A DNA stretch of 20,342 nt from Anaerolineales bacterium (lineage in GTDB: Bacteria > Chloroflexota > Anaerolineae > 4572-78 > J111). Below the pieces are notes generated by a model, which did no database searches, was not told where the DNA came from, and worked only from the letters and a program-made list of their open reading frames with translations. Of this stretch, positions 7,869 through 14,471 are shown in pieces. The stretch spans positions 1 through 20,342 of the forward strand of contig JAAUSP010000065.1 in assembly GCA_012032575.1 (NCBI GenBank), read 5' to 3'. Position 1 is the first letter of the stretch. Every line of letters starts with the position of its first letter. The position numbers were made by a program, and so were the translations under genes.

Positions 7869-8801
7869 ATGTCTGCCATTGAACAATACCTGGAAGAATT
7901 CCGGAAAACAATCCCGGCCCAGCTACGATCCGACGCTACCGCCGAAGTACACTCGCATTTGGAGGAACTGACCCGTGAGTGGCAGCGGCGCGGCCTGTCG
8001 CGTTTAGAAGCCGAAGGTAAAGCGGTGCTTGAGTTTGGTGCGCCCCGGCGTATTGGTCACCACTGGCGGCGGGCCGCCGGGGTGGTGGATTGGTGGGATA
8101 TTTTGCTGGCGGCCTTGCCCATTTTGGGCATCACCGGTCTGGGCTGGGAATTGGCGGGGCAATTTATCCCTCTGTTGATGTATCTGACAATTTTTGGGGT
8201 GGGCGCGCTGGTCGCATGGCGGCGAAGTTGGCCCACCTGGTGGTATGCCTGGCTGGGCTGGCTTTTTTTGGCCCTGCTGGTCAGGCCCGAAACCCAGTGG
8301 ACCTTTTTTGTCATCTTCCCCATCCTGGTCACGTTGCTGGCTGTTGATAGCTGGCAGCACGCCACCCTTATGACGCTGCCCTTTACCACCTATCTGGCTT
8401 TTGCGACCATTATTCAGCGCCAGCAGCTTGTGACCACCGGCTGGGGACCGGGCAACATTTATCCGGGCAATATCGTCTGGCTGGAAACAGCCTTTTCGAT
8501 TCTGTGGATTGCCGTGCTGGCGGCCAGTCTGCGGGCGGCTCGACCCAGCCGGCGCGACATCTATTTGCTGGCCGGCCTGGTGGGAACCCAATTGATTTAT
8601 GTCGGCGCTGTAGCCTTGATGATCCTGGTGGCTAAAAGCCTTCCGGCTTACTTTGTCACCACCTTAACCACGCGCGGCTTACTGCTGCAAAAATTGCCCC
8701 TGGGCCTGGCGACCATCGGGCTGACCCTTTACCCGCTGTTCGTTTGGTTTACGACGCGCTGGATCAGCCGCAGTAAAACGCGCACGGGCCTACCTGCTTG
8801 A
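7869..8801 (+). CDS. HAAS-domain (permease prefix-like) polytopic membrane protein
   Basis: A 310-residue protein. Residues 1 to about 70 form a helical cytoplasmic domain of the HAAS/DUF1700 or permease-prefix kind: IEQYLEEFRKTIPAQLRSDA, then EVHSHLEELTREWQRRGLS and LEAEGKAVLEFGAPRRIG. The rest is strongly hydrophobic with roughly eight membrane segments rich in Trp and Leu, and no recognised transporter motif. HAAS domains are typically encoded next to PadR regulators and are thought to take part in membrane stress or signalling; exact function is unknown. The start ATG at 7869 has a GTGGAG ribosome binding site 8 nt upstream. A clear terminator follows at 8816-8854, so the PadR-HAAS unit ends here. 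Confidence 0.78.
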   Translation: MSAIEQYLEEFRKTIPAQLRSDATAEVHSHLEELTREWQRRGLSRLEAEGKAVLEFGAPRRIGHHWRRAAGVVDWWDILLAALPILGITGLGWELAGQFIPLLMYLTIFGVGALVAWRRSWPTWWYAWLGWLFLALLVRPETQWTFFVIFPILVTLLAVDSWQHATLMTLPFTTYLAFATIIQRQQLVTTGWGPGNIYPGNIVWLETAFSILWIAVLAASLRAARPSRRDIYLLAGLVGTQLIYVGAVALMILVAKSLPAYFVTTLTTRGLLLQKLPLGLATIGLTLYPLFVWFTTRWISRSKTRTGLPA

Positions 8802-8815
8802 GGCATCAGTTTAAT

Positions 8816-8854
8816 TTCCCGGCAAAAAATCTTTACTTTAGCCGGGAATTTTTT
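8816..8854 (+). terminator. Rho-independent terminator after the HAAS gene
   Basis: TTCCCGGC (8816-8823) pairs with GCCGGGAA (8841-8848), then six T residues (8849-8854). It is 15 bp past the HAAS stop. Confidence 0.85.
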
Positions 8855-8862
8855 GGGGCTTT

Positions 8863-8885
8863 TACCTAGATAATCTATCTATAGT
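8863..8885 (+). promoter_or_regulatory. Candidate PadR-type site and -10 before the metallophosphoesterase gene
   Basis: TACCTAGATA (8863-8872) is the exact reverse complement of the padR promoter motif at 7297-7306. It is followed by ATCTATCTATAG and a TATAGT (8880-8885) that could be a -10; no good -35 is visible. It sits just after the HAAS terminator and 44 bp before the ATG. Confidence 0.4.
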
Positions 8886-8915
8886 GATACCACCTATACA
8901 TCGGAGATATAAACA

Positions 8916-9761
8916 ATGAAGATGAGCCGGCGTGGTTTTTTGAAAACGTTGGGACAGGTTGTTATCGGTGGCAGCCTGACTGCCGCGGGAGGTTACGTTT
9001 ACACCCACAAGGTTGAACCCGGCTGGCTGACCGTGGAACGGGTGCATGTGCCGGTCAAAGCGCTCAAACCGGCGCTGGAGGGCTTCAAAATTGTCCACAT
9101 GAGCGACCTGCACCTTTACCCCTATATTCAGCTTGAGTTTGTGCAAAAAGCGGTGGCTATGGCTAATCAGTTACAGCCTGACCTGGTTGTTTTCACCGGC
9201 GACTTTGTGCTGGAAACAGCAGACGCTATTTTTGATCTGGCTCCGGCACTGGCCGCCCTCAACCCCAAATTTGGAATTTTTACAGTCCTTGGCAACCATG
9301 ATCTCTGGACCGATGCCGAGGTGGTGCGCACCGGGCTGGAACGGGCCGGTCTGCCGGTATTAATCAACGATGGTTTAACTTTAGGCGTGGGCAAAGAGCA
9401 GCTCTATCTGGCCGGACTGGATGACGGCTGGAGCGGCTACCCTGATTTGAAGGCCGCGCTGGATAAATTACCTGCGGGAACGCCGGCCATTTTGTTGGCC
9501 CACGAGCCGGATTTGGCCGATGCCGCCGCGCTGGATGGCCGGATTTCGCTGCAACTATCCGGGCACACCCACGGAGGACAGGTACGGCTGCCCGGCATCG
9601 GTGCGCCGATACTGCCTCGTCTGGGCAAAAAATACGATCAGGGCTTGTATCGGGTGGGCGAAATGTATGTTTATACCACGCGGGGAGTCGGTCTGATTGG
9701 GCCACCTATCCGCTTCAACTGCCCGCCTGAGATTACGGAGATTACGCTGGTTGGCGCGTAA
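8916..9761 (+). CDS. Tat-exported calcineurin-like metallophosphoesterase (YkuE-like)
   Basis: A 281-residue enzyme. The N-terminus SRRGFLKTLG followed by a hydrophobic, Ala/Gly-rich stretch is a twin-arginine signal, so the folded metalloenzyme is exported. The five blocks of the dimetal phosphoesterase fold are in order: SDLH (Asp64, His66), GDFV, GNHD (Asn and catalytic His), LLAHEPD, and SGHTHGGQ near the end, all with key residues kept. YkuE-like members cleave phosphoesters, in some cases the pyrophosphate bond of UDP-linked or lipid head groups outside the cell; the substrate here is not known. GGAG upstream supports the start. It has its own leader after the HAAS terminator. The next gene is another predicted membrane-side phosphoesterase. 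Confidence 0.92.
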   Translation: MKMSRRGFLKTLGQVVIGGSLTAAGGYVYTHKVEPGWLTVERVHVPVKALKPALEGFKIVHMSDLHLYPYIQLEFVQKAVAMANQLQPDLVVFTGDFVLETADAIFDLAPALAALNPKFGIFTVLGNHDLWTDAEVVRTGLERAGLPVLINDGLTLGVGKEQLYLAGLDDGWSGYPDLKAALDKLPAGTPAILLAHEPDLADAAALDGRISLQLSGHTHGGQVRLPGIGAPILPRLGKKYDQGLYRVGEMYVYTTRGVGLIGPPIRFNCPPEITEITLVGA

Positions 9762-9788
9762 ATTCTTAAGCAGACGTGACTACTAAGC

Positions 9789-9901
9789 CATGTCATTTCG
9801 ACCGAAGAGAGAAATCTCCGAGGCCGATGCCGTGCGGTAGAGACGCTTCGCGTCGGCCTACGGTCTCGAAACCTGTCCTGAGCCTGTCGAAGGATGACAT
9901 G
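9789..9901. repeat. Composite intergenic inverted repeat (REP/MITE-like)
   Basis: Outer arms CATGTCATTTCGAC (9789-9802) and GTCGAAGGATGACATG (9886-9901) pair with a two-base bulge. Inside is a tight stem, GACGC-TTC-GCGTC (9842-9854). The pieces TGTCATTTCGACCG, GTAGAGACGCTTCG and CCTGAGCCTGTCGAAGG resemble dispersed palindromes common in many environmental bacterial genomes. It fills most of the gap between the two phosphoesterase-type genes. Confidence 0.75.
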
Positions 9902-9946
9902 AGGCCGGAGTAGTTACCCCAATTTTACAGAGGAAAAAACCGTTAT

Positions 9947-10956
9947 ATGTATTATTGGATTATCAATTTTCTGAAATTATGTTGGCGTCTTATCAGTTGG
10001 CTTTTTTGGCTGAGTTGGGGGCTTTTTGGCCTGGGGGTCATGCTGTGGTATGCGCTGCGCTGGTGGCCGGGCGATCGGTTTTTGCCGGTTCGGCTGGTCA
10101 ATTACTTTATGCCCTGGCTGTTGGTGGGGCTGCTGCCCGGCCTGACCCTGGCGGGATTGGCCCGGCGCAAGTGGGTCGCTTTGGCGCTGGCAACGCCGGC
10201 CCTGATTATTGGCCTGACATTTGCGCCCCTCTTTTGCCGCGCCCGCCCGAGGTTTTGGCGGCTAATATCTCGCTTAAGGTTATGAGTTACAATGTTTGGT
10301 ATCATAACCAGCAGGTAGAAGAAGTGACGCGGCTGATCCGGCAGGAACAGCCTGACATTCTTCTGCTGCAAGAGTTAAAACCAAGTATGGCGCGAGCGCT
10401 GACAAGCCAATTGGCCGACCTGTACCCGGAGGGTCAACTCTACTGGGCCTATGAGCCGGAAGTTTTGCAGGGTATCATCAGCCGCTTCCCACTGATGCCG
10501 GTTGAACTGGCCTACGACAAAGGCCGGACTCAAAAAGTCATCGCGCAAACGCCGGCGGGAGCTATAGCCGTTTGGAACGTTCACCCGAATACCCCCAATC
10601 CCTGGTCGAGACAGTACCAGCAGATGAGCGGTTTAGCCGAGGATATCGCCGCAGTCAATGGTCCGCTCATTGTGGGCGGTGATTTCAACACCACCGACCA
10701 ATCAGAAGCATATCAGTTGATTGGGCAATATCTGCATAATGCGCATTGGGAAACCGGCTGGGGATTTGGCTTTAGTTTTCCGGCGCACCGGCCACGTTTC
10801 AGAGAGGTTCCCATCGTGACGCCGGTGATTCGGATTGATCACATTTTTTACAGCGATCACTTTTCGGCCCGCGCCGCTCGCACCCTCGAAGAGTCAGGCG
10901 GCTCGGATCATTTGCCGGTGACGGCGGAGTTGACGGTTGGAACGTTGGAACGTTAA
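9947..10956 (+). CDS. Membrane-anchored endonuclease/exonuclease/phosphatase family protein, one-base frameshift
   Basis: Adding one T at the T4 run at 10232-10235 gives a 336-residue protein. Residues 1 to about 95 make three Trp-rich membrane segments; the EEP catalytic domain follows with MSYNVWYHN (catalytic Asn), QEL (metal-binding Glu), WNVHPNTP, GGDFNTT (Asp, Asn), IDHIFYSD and GSDHLPV (catalytic His). Such membrane-tethered EEP proteins (YafD/VanX-unrelated, sphingomyelinase-like fold) usually place the catalytic domain outside the membrane; substrate could be a phospholipid, nucleic acid or sugar phosphate. Without repair, the hydrophobic part ends at 10285 and the enzyme part would lack its own start. 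The last codons and stop lie within an 8-bp repeat shared with the convergent LmbE-like gene end. Confidence 0.87.
10232..10235 (+). other. Frameshift site in the EEP gene (T4 run)
   Basis: The membrane frame reads APLFCRARPRFW; one more T gives APLFLPRPPEVLAANISLKV and runs straight into MSYNVW. A T5 run is the simplest original. Confidence 0.8.
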
Positions 10957-10969
10957 ACGTTGGAACGTT
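10936..10969. repeat. Octamer tandem repeat spanning two convergent gene ends
   Basis: GTTGGAACGTT occurs three times (10936, 10944, 10959), with an 8-bp period for the first two. The AACGTT cores are palindromic so it can fold. It encodes the last residues (VGTLER) and stop of the EEP gene and reaches the stop of the convergent LmbE-like gene at 10969-10971. Confidence 0.8.
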
Positions 10970-11787
10970 TAATCTGGAACCCAGATGCGCTCGGCGGGTT
11001 GGCCTTCGCCGAGGTGCAGGGCGTAGCGGTGTAACTGTTGGGTCATGGCCGTCTCACTGCCAAACAGGGTTTCCAGTTGAGAACCGTAGGCCCGCACGCT
11101 GTCAATCTTGGCCTGCAAATTTTCCTCGGCCAGGAAACGCAGGCGCGGCTGCAAGTTAGCGGCTTGCTGCGCCGCCAGGGTTGGGGCCAGAGCATATTGG
11201 CTCCAGCCGGCGGCGGCAAAACGAGAGCCGGGGTCGGCGTAGGGGTAATCCTCATAAAAGGCAATCGGCCAGCCTTGCCGGCGCAGTTCCCCGGCAGCGG
11301 CTTGGACCAGTTGATGGTCAACATGGTGGCCTACACTCAGCGGGGCGTAGACGATTGTTTCTTCTTCCAGCGGGATCAATTCCAGCAGCGCCGCTGCAAT
11401 CTGCTGGATGAGCGGTTCATCATCAGGGTGGACCATGCCAAATAACTCGGCATCGTTATTGTAGAACCACTGCCCCCGGTCAGGATGTCCCCGATAGATA
11501 CAATCGGTAAAATTAAGCCGGAGATAATCGGCCCCCAAAACGGCCAGTGAGGCTTGATCTTCAGCCTGGCGGGCGGCAACAACATCGGCGGGACTGCCCC
11601 AGGCGCGGTGCATATTTGCGGCGTAAGGGGAGAGCGGCTCGTCGGCCCGGGGCGGCGAGCCGCAAACCGTCACCACCAGCGCCGCCTGCTCCAATGCGGT
11701 TTGTTGGTGAATGGTCCCTCCGCACGACAATGAAGCATCGTCGTAGTGGGGGGAGAGGTAGACATGGGAATAGGAGTTTATGGTCAT
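10969..11787 (-). CDS. PIG-L/LmbE-family zinc-dependent deacetylase
   Basis: A 272-residue enzyme when started at the ATG at 11787 (MTINSYSHVYLSPHYDDASL). The zinc-binding signature is LSPHYDDASLSCGGT near the N-terminus (His and Asp) and GHHVDH further on, as in N-acetylglucosaminyl deacetylases that act on GlcNAc-phosphatidylinositol, GlcNAc-inositol (MshB) or diacetylchitobiose-like sugars. SPHxDDA with SCGG is the variant common in soil and Chloroflexota homologues; the sugar substrate is unknown. A longer frame reaching 11823 would place its start inside a heptamer hairpin, so the downstream ATG is preferred although no strong ribosome binding site precedes it. It lies on the same strand and 76 bp after the M20 gene. 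Confidence 0.87.
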   Translation of the reverse strand: MTINSYSHVYLSPHYDDASLSCGGTIHQQTALEQAALVVTVCGSPPRADEPLSPYAANMHRAWGSPADVVAARQAEDQASLAVLGADYLRLNFTDCIYRGHPDRGQWFYNNDAELFGMVHPDDEPLIQQIAAALLELIPLEEETIVYAPLSVGHHVDHQLVQAAAGELRRQGWPIAFYEDYPYADPGSRFAAAGWSQYALAPTLAAQQAANLQPRLRFLAEENLQAKIDSVRAYGSQLETLFGSETAMTQQLHRYALHLGEGQPAERIWVPD

Positions 11788-11795
11788 CGTGATGG

Positions 11796-11853
11796 GGTGC
11801 GTGATGCGTGGTGCGTGACACATTTAATTAACACGCACCACGTACCACGCACC
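11796..11853. repeat. Heptamer hairpin 3, in the leader of the LmbE-like gene
   Basis: The arms 11796-11817 and 11832-11853 match at 20 of 22 positions around a 14-nt loop that holds TTAATTAA. The left arm is a 7-bp tandem (GGTGCGT, GATGCGT, GGTGCGT). It fills the gap between the M20 stop and the LmbE-like start. Confidence 0.9.
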
Positions 11854-11863
11854 ATATTTAAAG

Positions 11864-13242
11864 TCATTCGGGTTTGCTACTCAAAATGTCGAAATAATGG
11901 ATCACCGTCTCGATGCCCCGATAAAAATTGGGCAGGTGAAATTTTTCGTTGGGGGCGTGGAGCCGGTCATCGGGCAGGCCGAAGCCCATCAGGACCACCG
12001 GGGTGTGCAGCAGTTTGCTGAACAATCCAACCACCGGAATGCTGCCCCCTTCGCGCAGGTAAAAGGGGCGTTGACCAAACCCCAATTCATAAGCCTCTGC
12101 CGCCGCTGCGATGGCGGCAGATGAAATATCCACCACCGCGCTGTCGCTGCAATTCATCATTTCCACTGCAACTTCCATTGTGGGCGGGGTAATCCGCCGG
12201 ATGTGGTCAATAAACAGTTGGGCAATCTGGTCGGCGTTCTGGTGGGGTACAAGGCGCATGCTCACTTTGGCGCTGGCTACCGCCGGAATCACTGTTTTTG
12301 ACCGGCCCCGATAAAGCCGCCTTTGATCCCGTGAATATCCAGGGTGGGCCGCACACTTTTGCGTTCGACGGTGGTGTAGCCGGCTTCGCCCCATAAGGCT
12401 GGCGCGCCCGTTTCGGCCAGAAGAGCCTGGTCGGTAATGAGGCCGTTATTTAGAGCGGTTCGTTCGGCGGGGGTCAGGTCCTGCACATCATCATAAAAAC
12501 CGGGGATGGTGACGCGGCCCTGATCGTCTTTGAGCGAGGCCAGCAGCCGGACCATAGCATTGAGCGGATTTTCAACCACGCCGCCGTAAGAACCCGAGTG
12601 CAAATCGTGCTGCGAACCGCGCAGGGTTAGTTCCATATAGGCCAGACCGCGCACCCCGGTGATGACTACCGGCGTTTTCGGGTCCAGAATGTGGGTATCG
12701 GAGATGAGGGCCACATCGGCTTTGAGCAGATCGAGGTGGGCTTGCATGAAGTCAACAATGTTGGGGCTGCCAATCTCCTCTTCGCCTTCGAGCATAAATT
12801 TGACGTTCAGGGGGAGCCGTCCGGCCGTTTTGAGATACGCTTCCACCGCGGCGATATGAACATAAAGCTGGCCCTTGTCATCGGTAGTGCCCCGGCCAAA
12901 CAGGTCATCTCCTTTGACGGTGGGTTCAAAAGGAGGCGTCCACCATTCGTCCACGGGGTCAACCGGCTGGACATCGTAATGGCCGTAAATCAGCAGCGTG
13001 GGCGCAGTTGGACCGCCTTGCAGCCAGTCGGCATAAACAATCGGGTGGCCGGCCGTGGGCAAAATTTTTACATGTTGCAGGCCAATATTACCCAATTTGT
13101 CGGCCAGCCATTGGGCGGCCTGTTGCATATCGCCTTGATGTTCGGGCGAGGTACTGATGCTGGGGATACGGAGCAGGCTTTGCAAATCGGTTAAGGCTTC
13201 GGTGCGGTGGTTTTGGGCATAAGTTAAAGCGTCGAGGCGCAT
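11864..13242 (-). CDS. M20-family metallopeptidase (dipeptidase-like), one-base frameshift
   Basis: Adding one base near 12295-12301 gives 459 residues, the usual length of M20 dipeptidases of the carnosinase/PepV/CPG2 group. The dinuclear zinc site is intact: YGHYDVQP (His88), GRGTTDDKGQ (bridging Asp121), EGEEEIGS (catalytic Glu155, metal Glu156) and a C-terminal LHAPNEKF (His). The lid domain lies between with HSGSYGG. The enzyme hydrolyses dipeptides or N-acyl amino acids; it would be cytosolic since no signal peptide is seen. The frames split at the family's G.GxKTVIPA segment (GGFIGAG then KTVIPAVASAKVS), consistent with a missed base beside a five-T run. An AAAGGA ribosome binding site lies about 10 nt before the ATG. 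Confidence 0.92.
12295..12301 (-). other. Frameshift site in the M20 gene (T5/A5 run)
   Basis: The upstream frame ends GGFIGAGQKQ-stop, the downstream frame carries SKTVIPAVASAKVS. One missing base between GCCGG and the A5 run restores GAG(S/Q)KTVIPA. Confidence 0.85.
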
Positions 13243-13277
13243 GCCAGTTAAGTCCTTTCAGGGGTAAAGTGGGCAAA

Positions 13278-13307
13278 ATTATAGCATTGTCAGGCGCAAA
13301 TCTCCAA
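13278..13307 (-). promoter_or_regulatory. Promoter of the M20-LmbE-like gene pair
   Basis: On the minus strand TTGGAG (13302-13307), an 18-bp spacer and TATAAT (13278-13283), 35 bp before the M20 ATG at 13242. Confidence 0.55.
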
Positions 13308-13323
13308 TCTCAGCCTTAAGAAT

Positions 13324-13352
13324 TTGGACAATCTTTTGGATTGAAGTATACT
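13324..13352 (+). promoter_or_regulatory. Promoter of rplI
   Basis: TTGGAC (13324-13329), a 17-bp spacer and TATACT (13347-13352). Transcription would start near 13359, leaving a leader of about 120 nt that contains a large hairpin. Confidence 0.6.
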
Positions 13353-13381
13353 TGTCGTTTGTGTGTTTCGAGCAAAACTGA

Positions 13382-13452
13382 GTAAAACGTTATGCGTAAA
13401 TCATAATGAAACTAGATAAAGTAGCCATTACGCCTTACGCATCACGTTTTAC
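13382..13452. repeat. Heptamer hairpin 4, in the rplI leader
   Basis: The 27-nt arms 13382-13408 and 13426-13452 match at 23 positions around a 17-nt loop. The right arm, read on the minus strand, shows a 7-bp period (ATGCGTA, AGGCGTA). The outer GTAAAACGT and inner ATGCGTAA and TAATG stretches are perfect. It lies between the rplI promoter and start codon. Confidence 0.85.
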
Positions 13453-13479
13453 CCCTTACCTTTGTAACTGGAGCGAGTA

Positions 13480-14034
13480 ATGAAAGTTTTATTAATTCAA
13501 GACGTTGACAATCTGGGCTATGCCGGCGATGTAAAAAAGGTAGCCGACGGCTTTGGACGCAATTATTTAATTCCCCGCAGCATGGCTGTTTTGGCTACGC
13601 CCGGGGCATTGAAGCAGGCGGAAACCATTCGCAAGGCCGCCGAAAAGCGCCGCGCCCACGAAATGGCTGATGCCCAGGCCATGGCCAACCAACTGTCCGG
13701 GCTGGAGCTTTTTTATGAGCGCCGCGCCGGCGAAACCGGCAAGCTGTACGGCTCGGTTACTTCGACCGATATTGCCGATGGTATCAAAGCCAAAAGCGGT
13801 CTGGAAATTGACAAGCGCAAGGTCGCTCTGCCTGAACCCATCCGGCAACTGGGCGAGCAGGAAGTCACGATCAAATTGATGATTGATGTGGCCACCACCA
13901 TCAAAGTGCATGTCCTGCCCGAAGGCGGCATTCTGGAGCGTGAGCGCCTGAGCAAAGCCGAAGAGGAAAAACTGCTGGCCGAGGCGGAAAAGGCTCAAGC
14001 TCAAGCTTCGGCTTCAGCCGAAGCCGAAGCCTAA
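13480..14034 (+). CDS. rplI: 50S ribosomal protein bL9
   Basis: A 184-residue bL9. The N-terminal 23S-binding domain is textbook: MKVLLIQDVDNLGYAGDVKKVADGF and RNYLIPRSMAVLATP, including the signature around GYAGDVKKVADGFGRNYLIP. A long Ala/Arg/Glu helix links it to the C-terminal domain (LYGSVTSTDIADGIKAKSGLEIDKRKVALPEPIR...GEQEVTIKLMIDVATTIKVHVLPEG). Beyond it is an extra tail of about 30 residues rich in Ala, Glu and Lys (AEEEKLLAEAEKAQAQASA), so the protein is longer than the usual 150. It stands alone rather than with rpsF-ssb-rpsR, has GGAG 6-7 nt before the ATG and a strong terminator after it. Confidence 0.97.
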   Translation: MKVLLIQDVDNLGYAGDVKKVADGFGRNYLIPRSMAVLATPGALKQAETIRKAAEKRRAHEMADAQAMANQLSGLELFYERRAGETGKLYGSVTSTDIADGIKAKSGLEIDKRKVALPEPIRQLGEQEVTIKLMIDVATTIKVHVLPEGGILERERLSKAEEEKLLAEAEKAQAQASASAEAEA

Positions 14035-14052
14035 ACGAAACTTGATTCTTGT

Positions 14053-14083
14053 AAAAAACCCGCCTCTCAGGGGCGGGTTTTTT
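14053..14083. terminator. Rho-independent terminator after rplI (symmetric)
   Basis: A6 then CCCGCC (14059-14064) pairs with GGCGGG (14072-14077) and T6 (14078-14083). The A6/T6 symmetry lets it work on both strands, though the minus-strand frame ending at 14067 runs into it. Confidence 0.9.
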
Positions 14084-14450
14084 GATTCCTCACTTCATTA
14101 GATATCTGGGCGGGGTCGCCCATCAATTCGATGATGTCGTAGACCAGGGTTCGCTCGGCCAGGATGATGGTTCCCTTTTCAATTTCGCCCTCGAAACCAC
14201 CGCACGTGCCCAGGTTGACCAGCAGCCGGGGCGACCAGCGATCAAGCACATACTGGGCCGAAGCCGCCGCCGCAATTTTACCCCAACCGCCGTGAAAGAA
14301 AAGGACCGGCTCAACGGTTGAGCCTATTTTCTGGTCAATTTCAAACCACTGACCCAGCGGCGAAGAATTTGCAGGCGGGTGAGGCAGAACTGTTTTCAAC
14401 ACTTCCCATTCGATATTGGCCGAAATGATGACAACAATCGGTTGATGCAT
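14067..14450 (-). pseudogene. C-terminally truncated nucleoside phosphorylase (MTAN/PNP-like)
   Basis: 127 residues are open. The first 110 or so match the N-terminal half of the PNP/UDP phosphorylase superfamily, in particular 5'-methylthioadenosine nucleosidase-like proteins: VVIISANIEWEVLKTVLP, HGGWGKIAAAASAQYVLDRW and LLVNLGTCGGFEGEIEKGTI, which supply the phosphate/base edge of the active site. After YDIIELMGDP, where the family continues for about 100 more residues including the catalytic Asp and ribose-binding residues, the sequence departs (AQISNEVRNQKTRP) and stops inside the rplI terminator. So the enzyme is probably dead. It follows the bisphosphate nucleotidase by 21 bp on the same strand, which suggests it was once a nucleotide-salvage partner. 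I see no remnant of the missing half further on. Confidence 0.8.
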
Positions 14451-14471
14451 AAATAATCAGCCTGGCGCGGT

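Noticed and set aside
8004..8591. 195-codon minus-strand frame within the HAAS gene
   Set aside because: Antisense to clear membrane segments; composition (Gln, Gly, Pro rich) is typical of a shadow frame.
9789..9901. Possible small RNA gene or tRNA-like fold
   Set aside because: There is no promoter or terminator around it, no tRNA consensus, and the pieces look like dispersed repeats.
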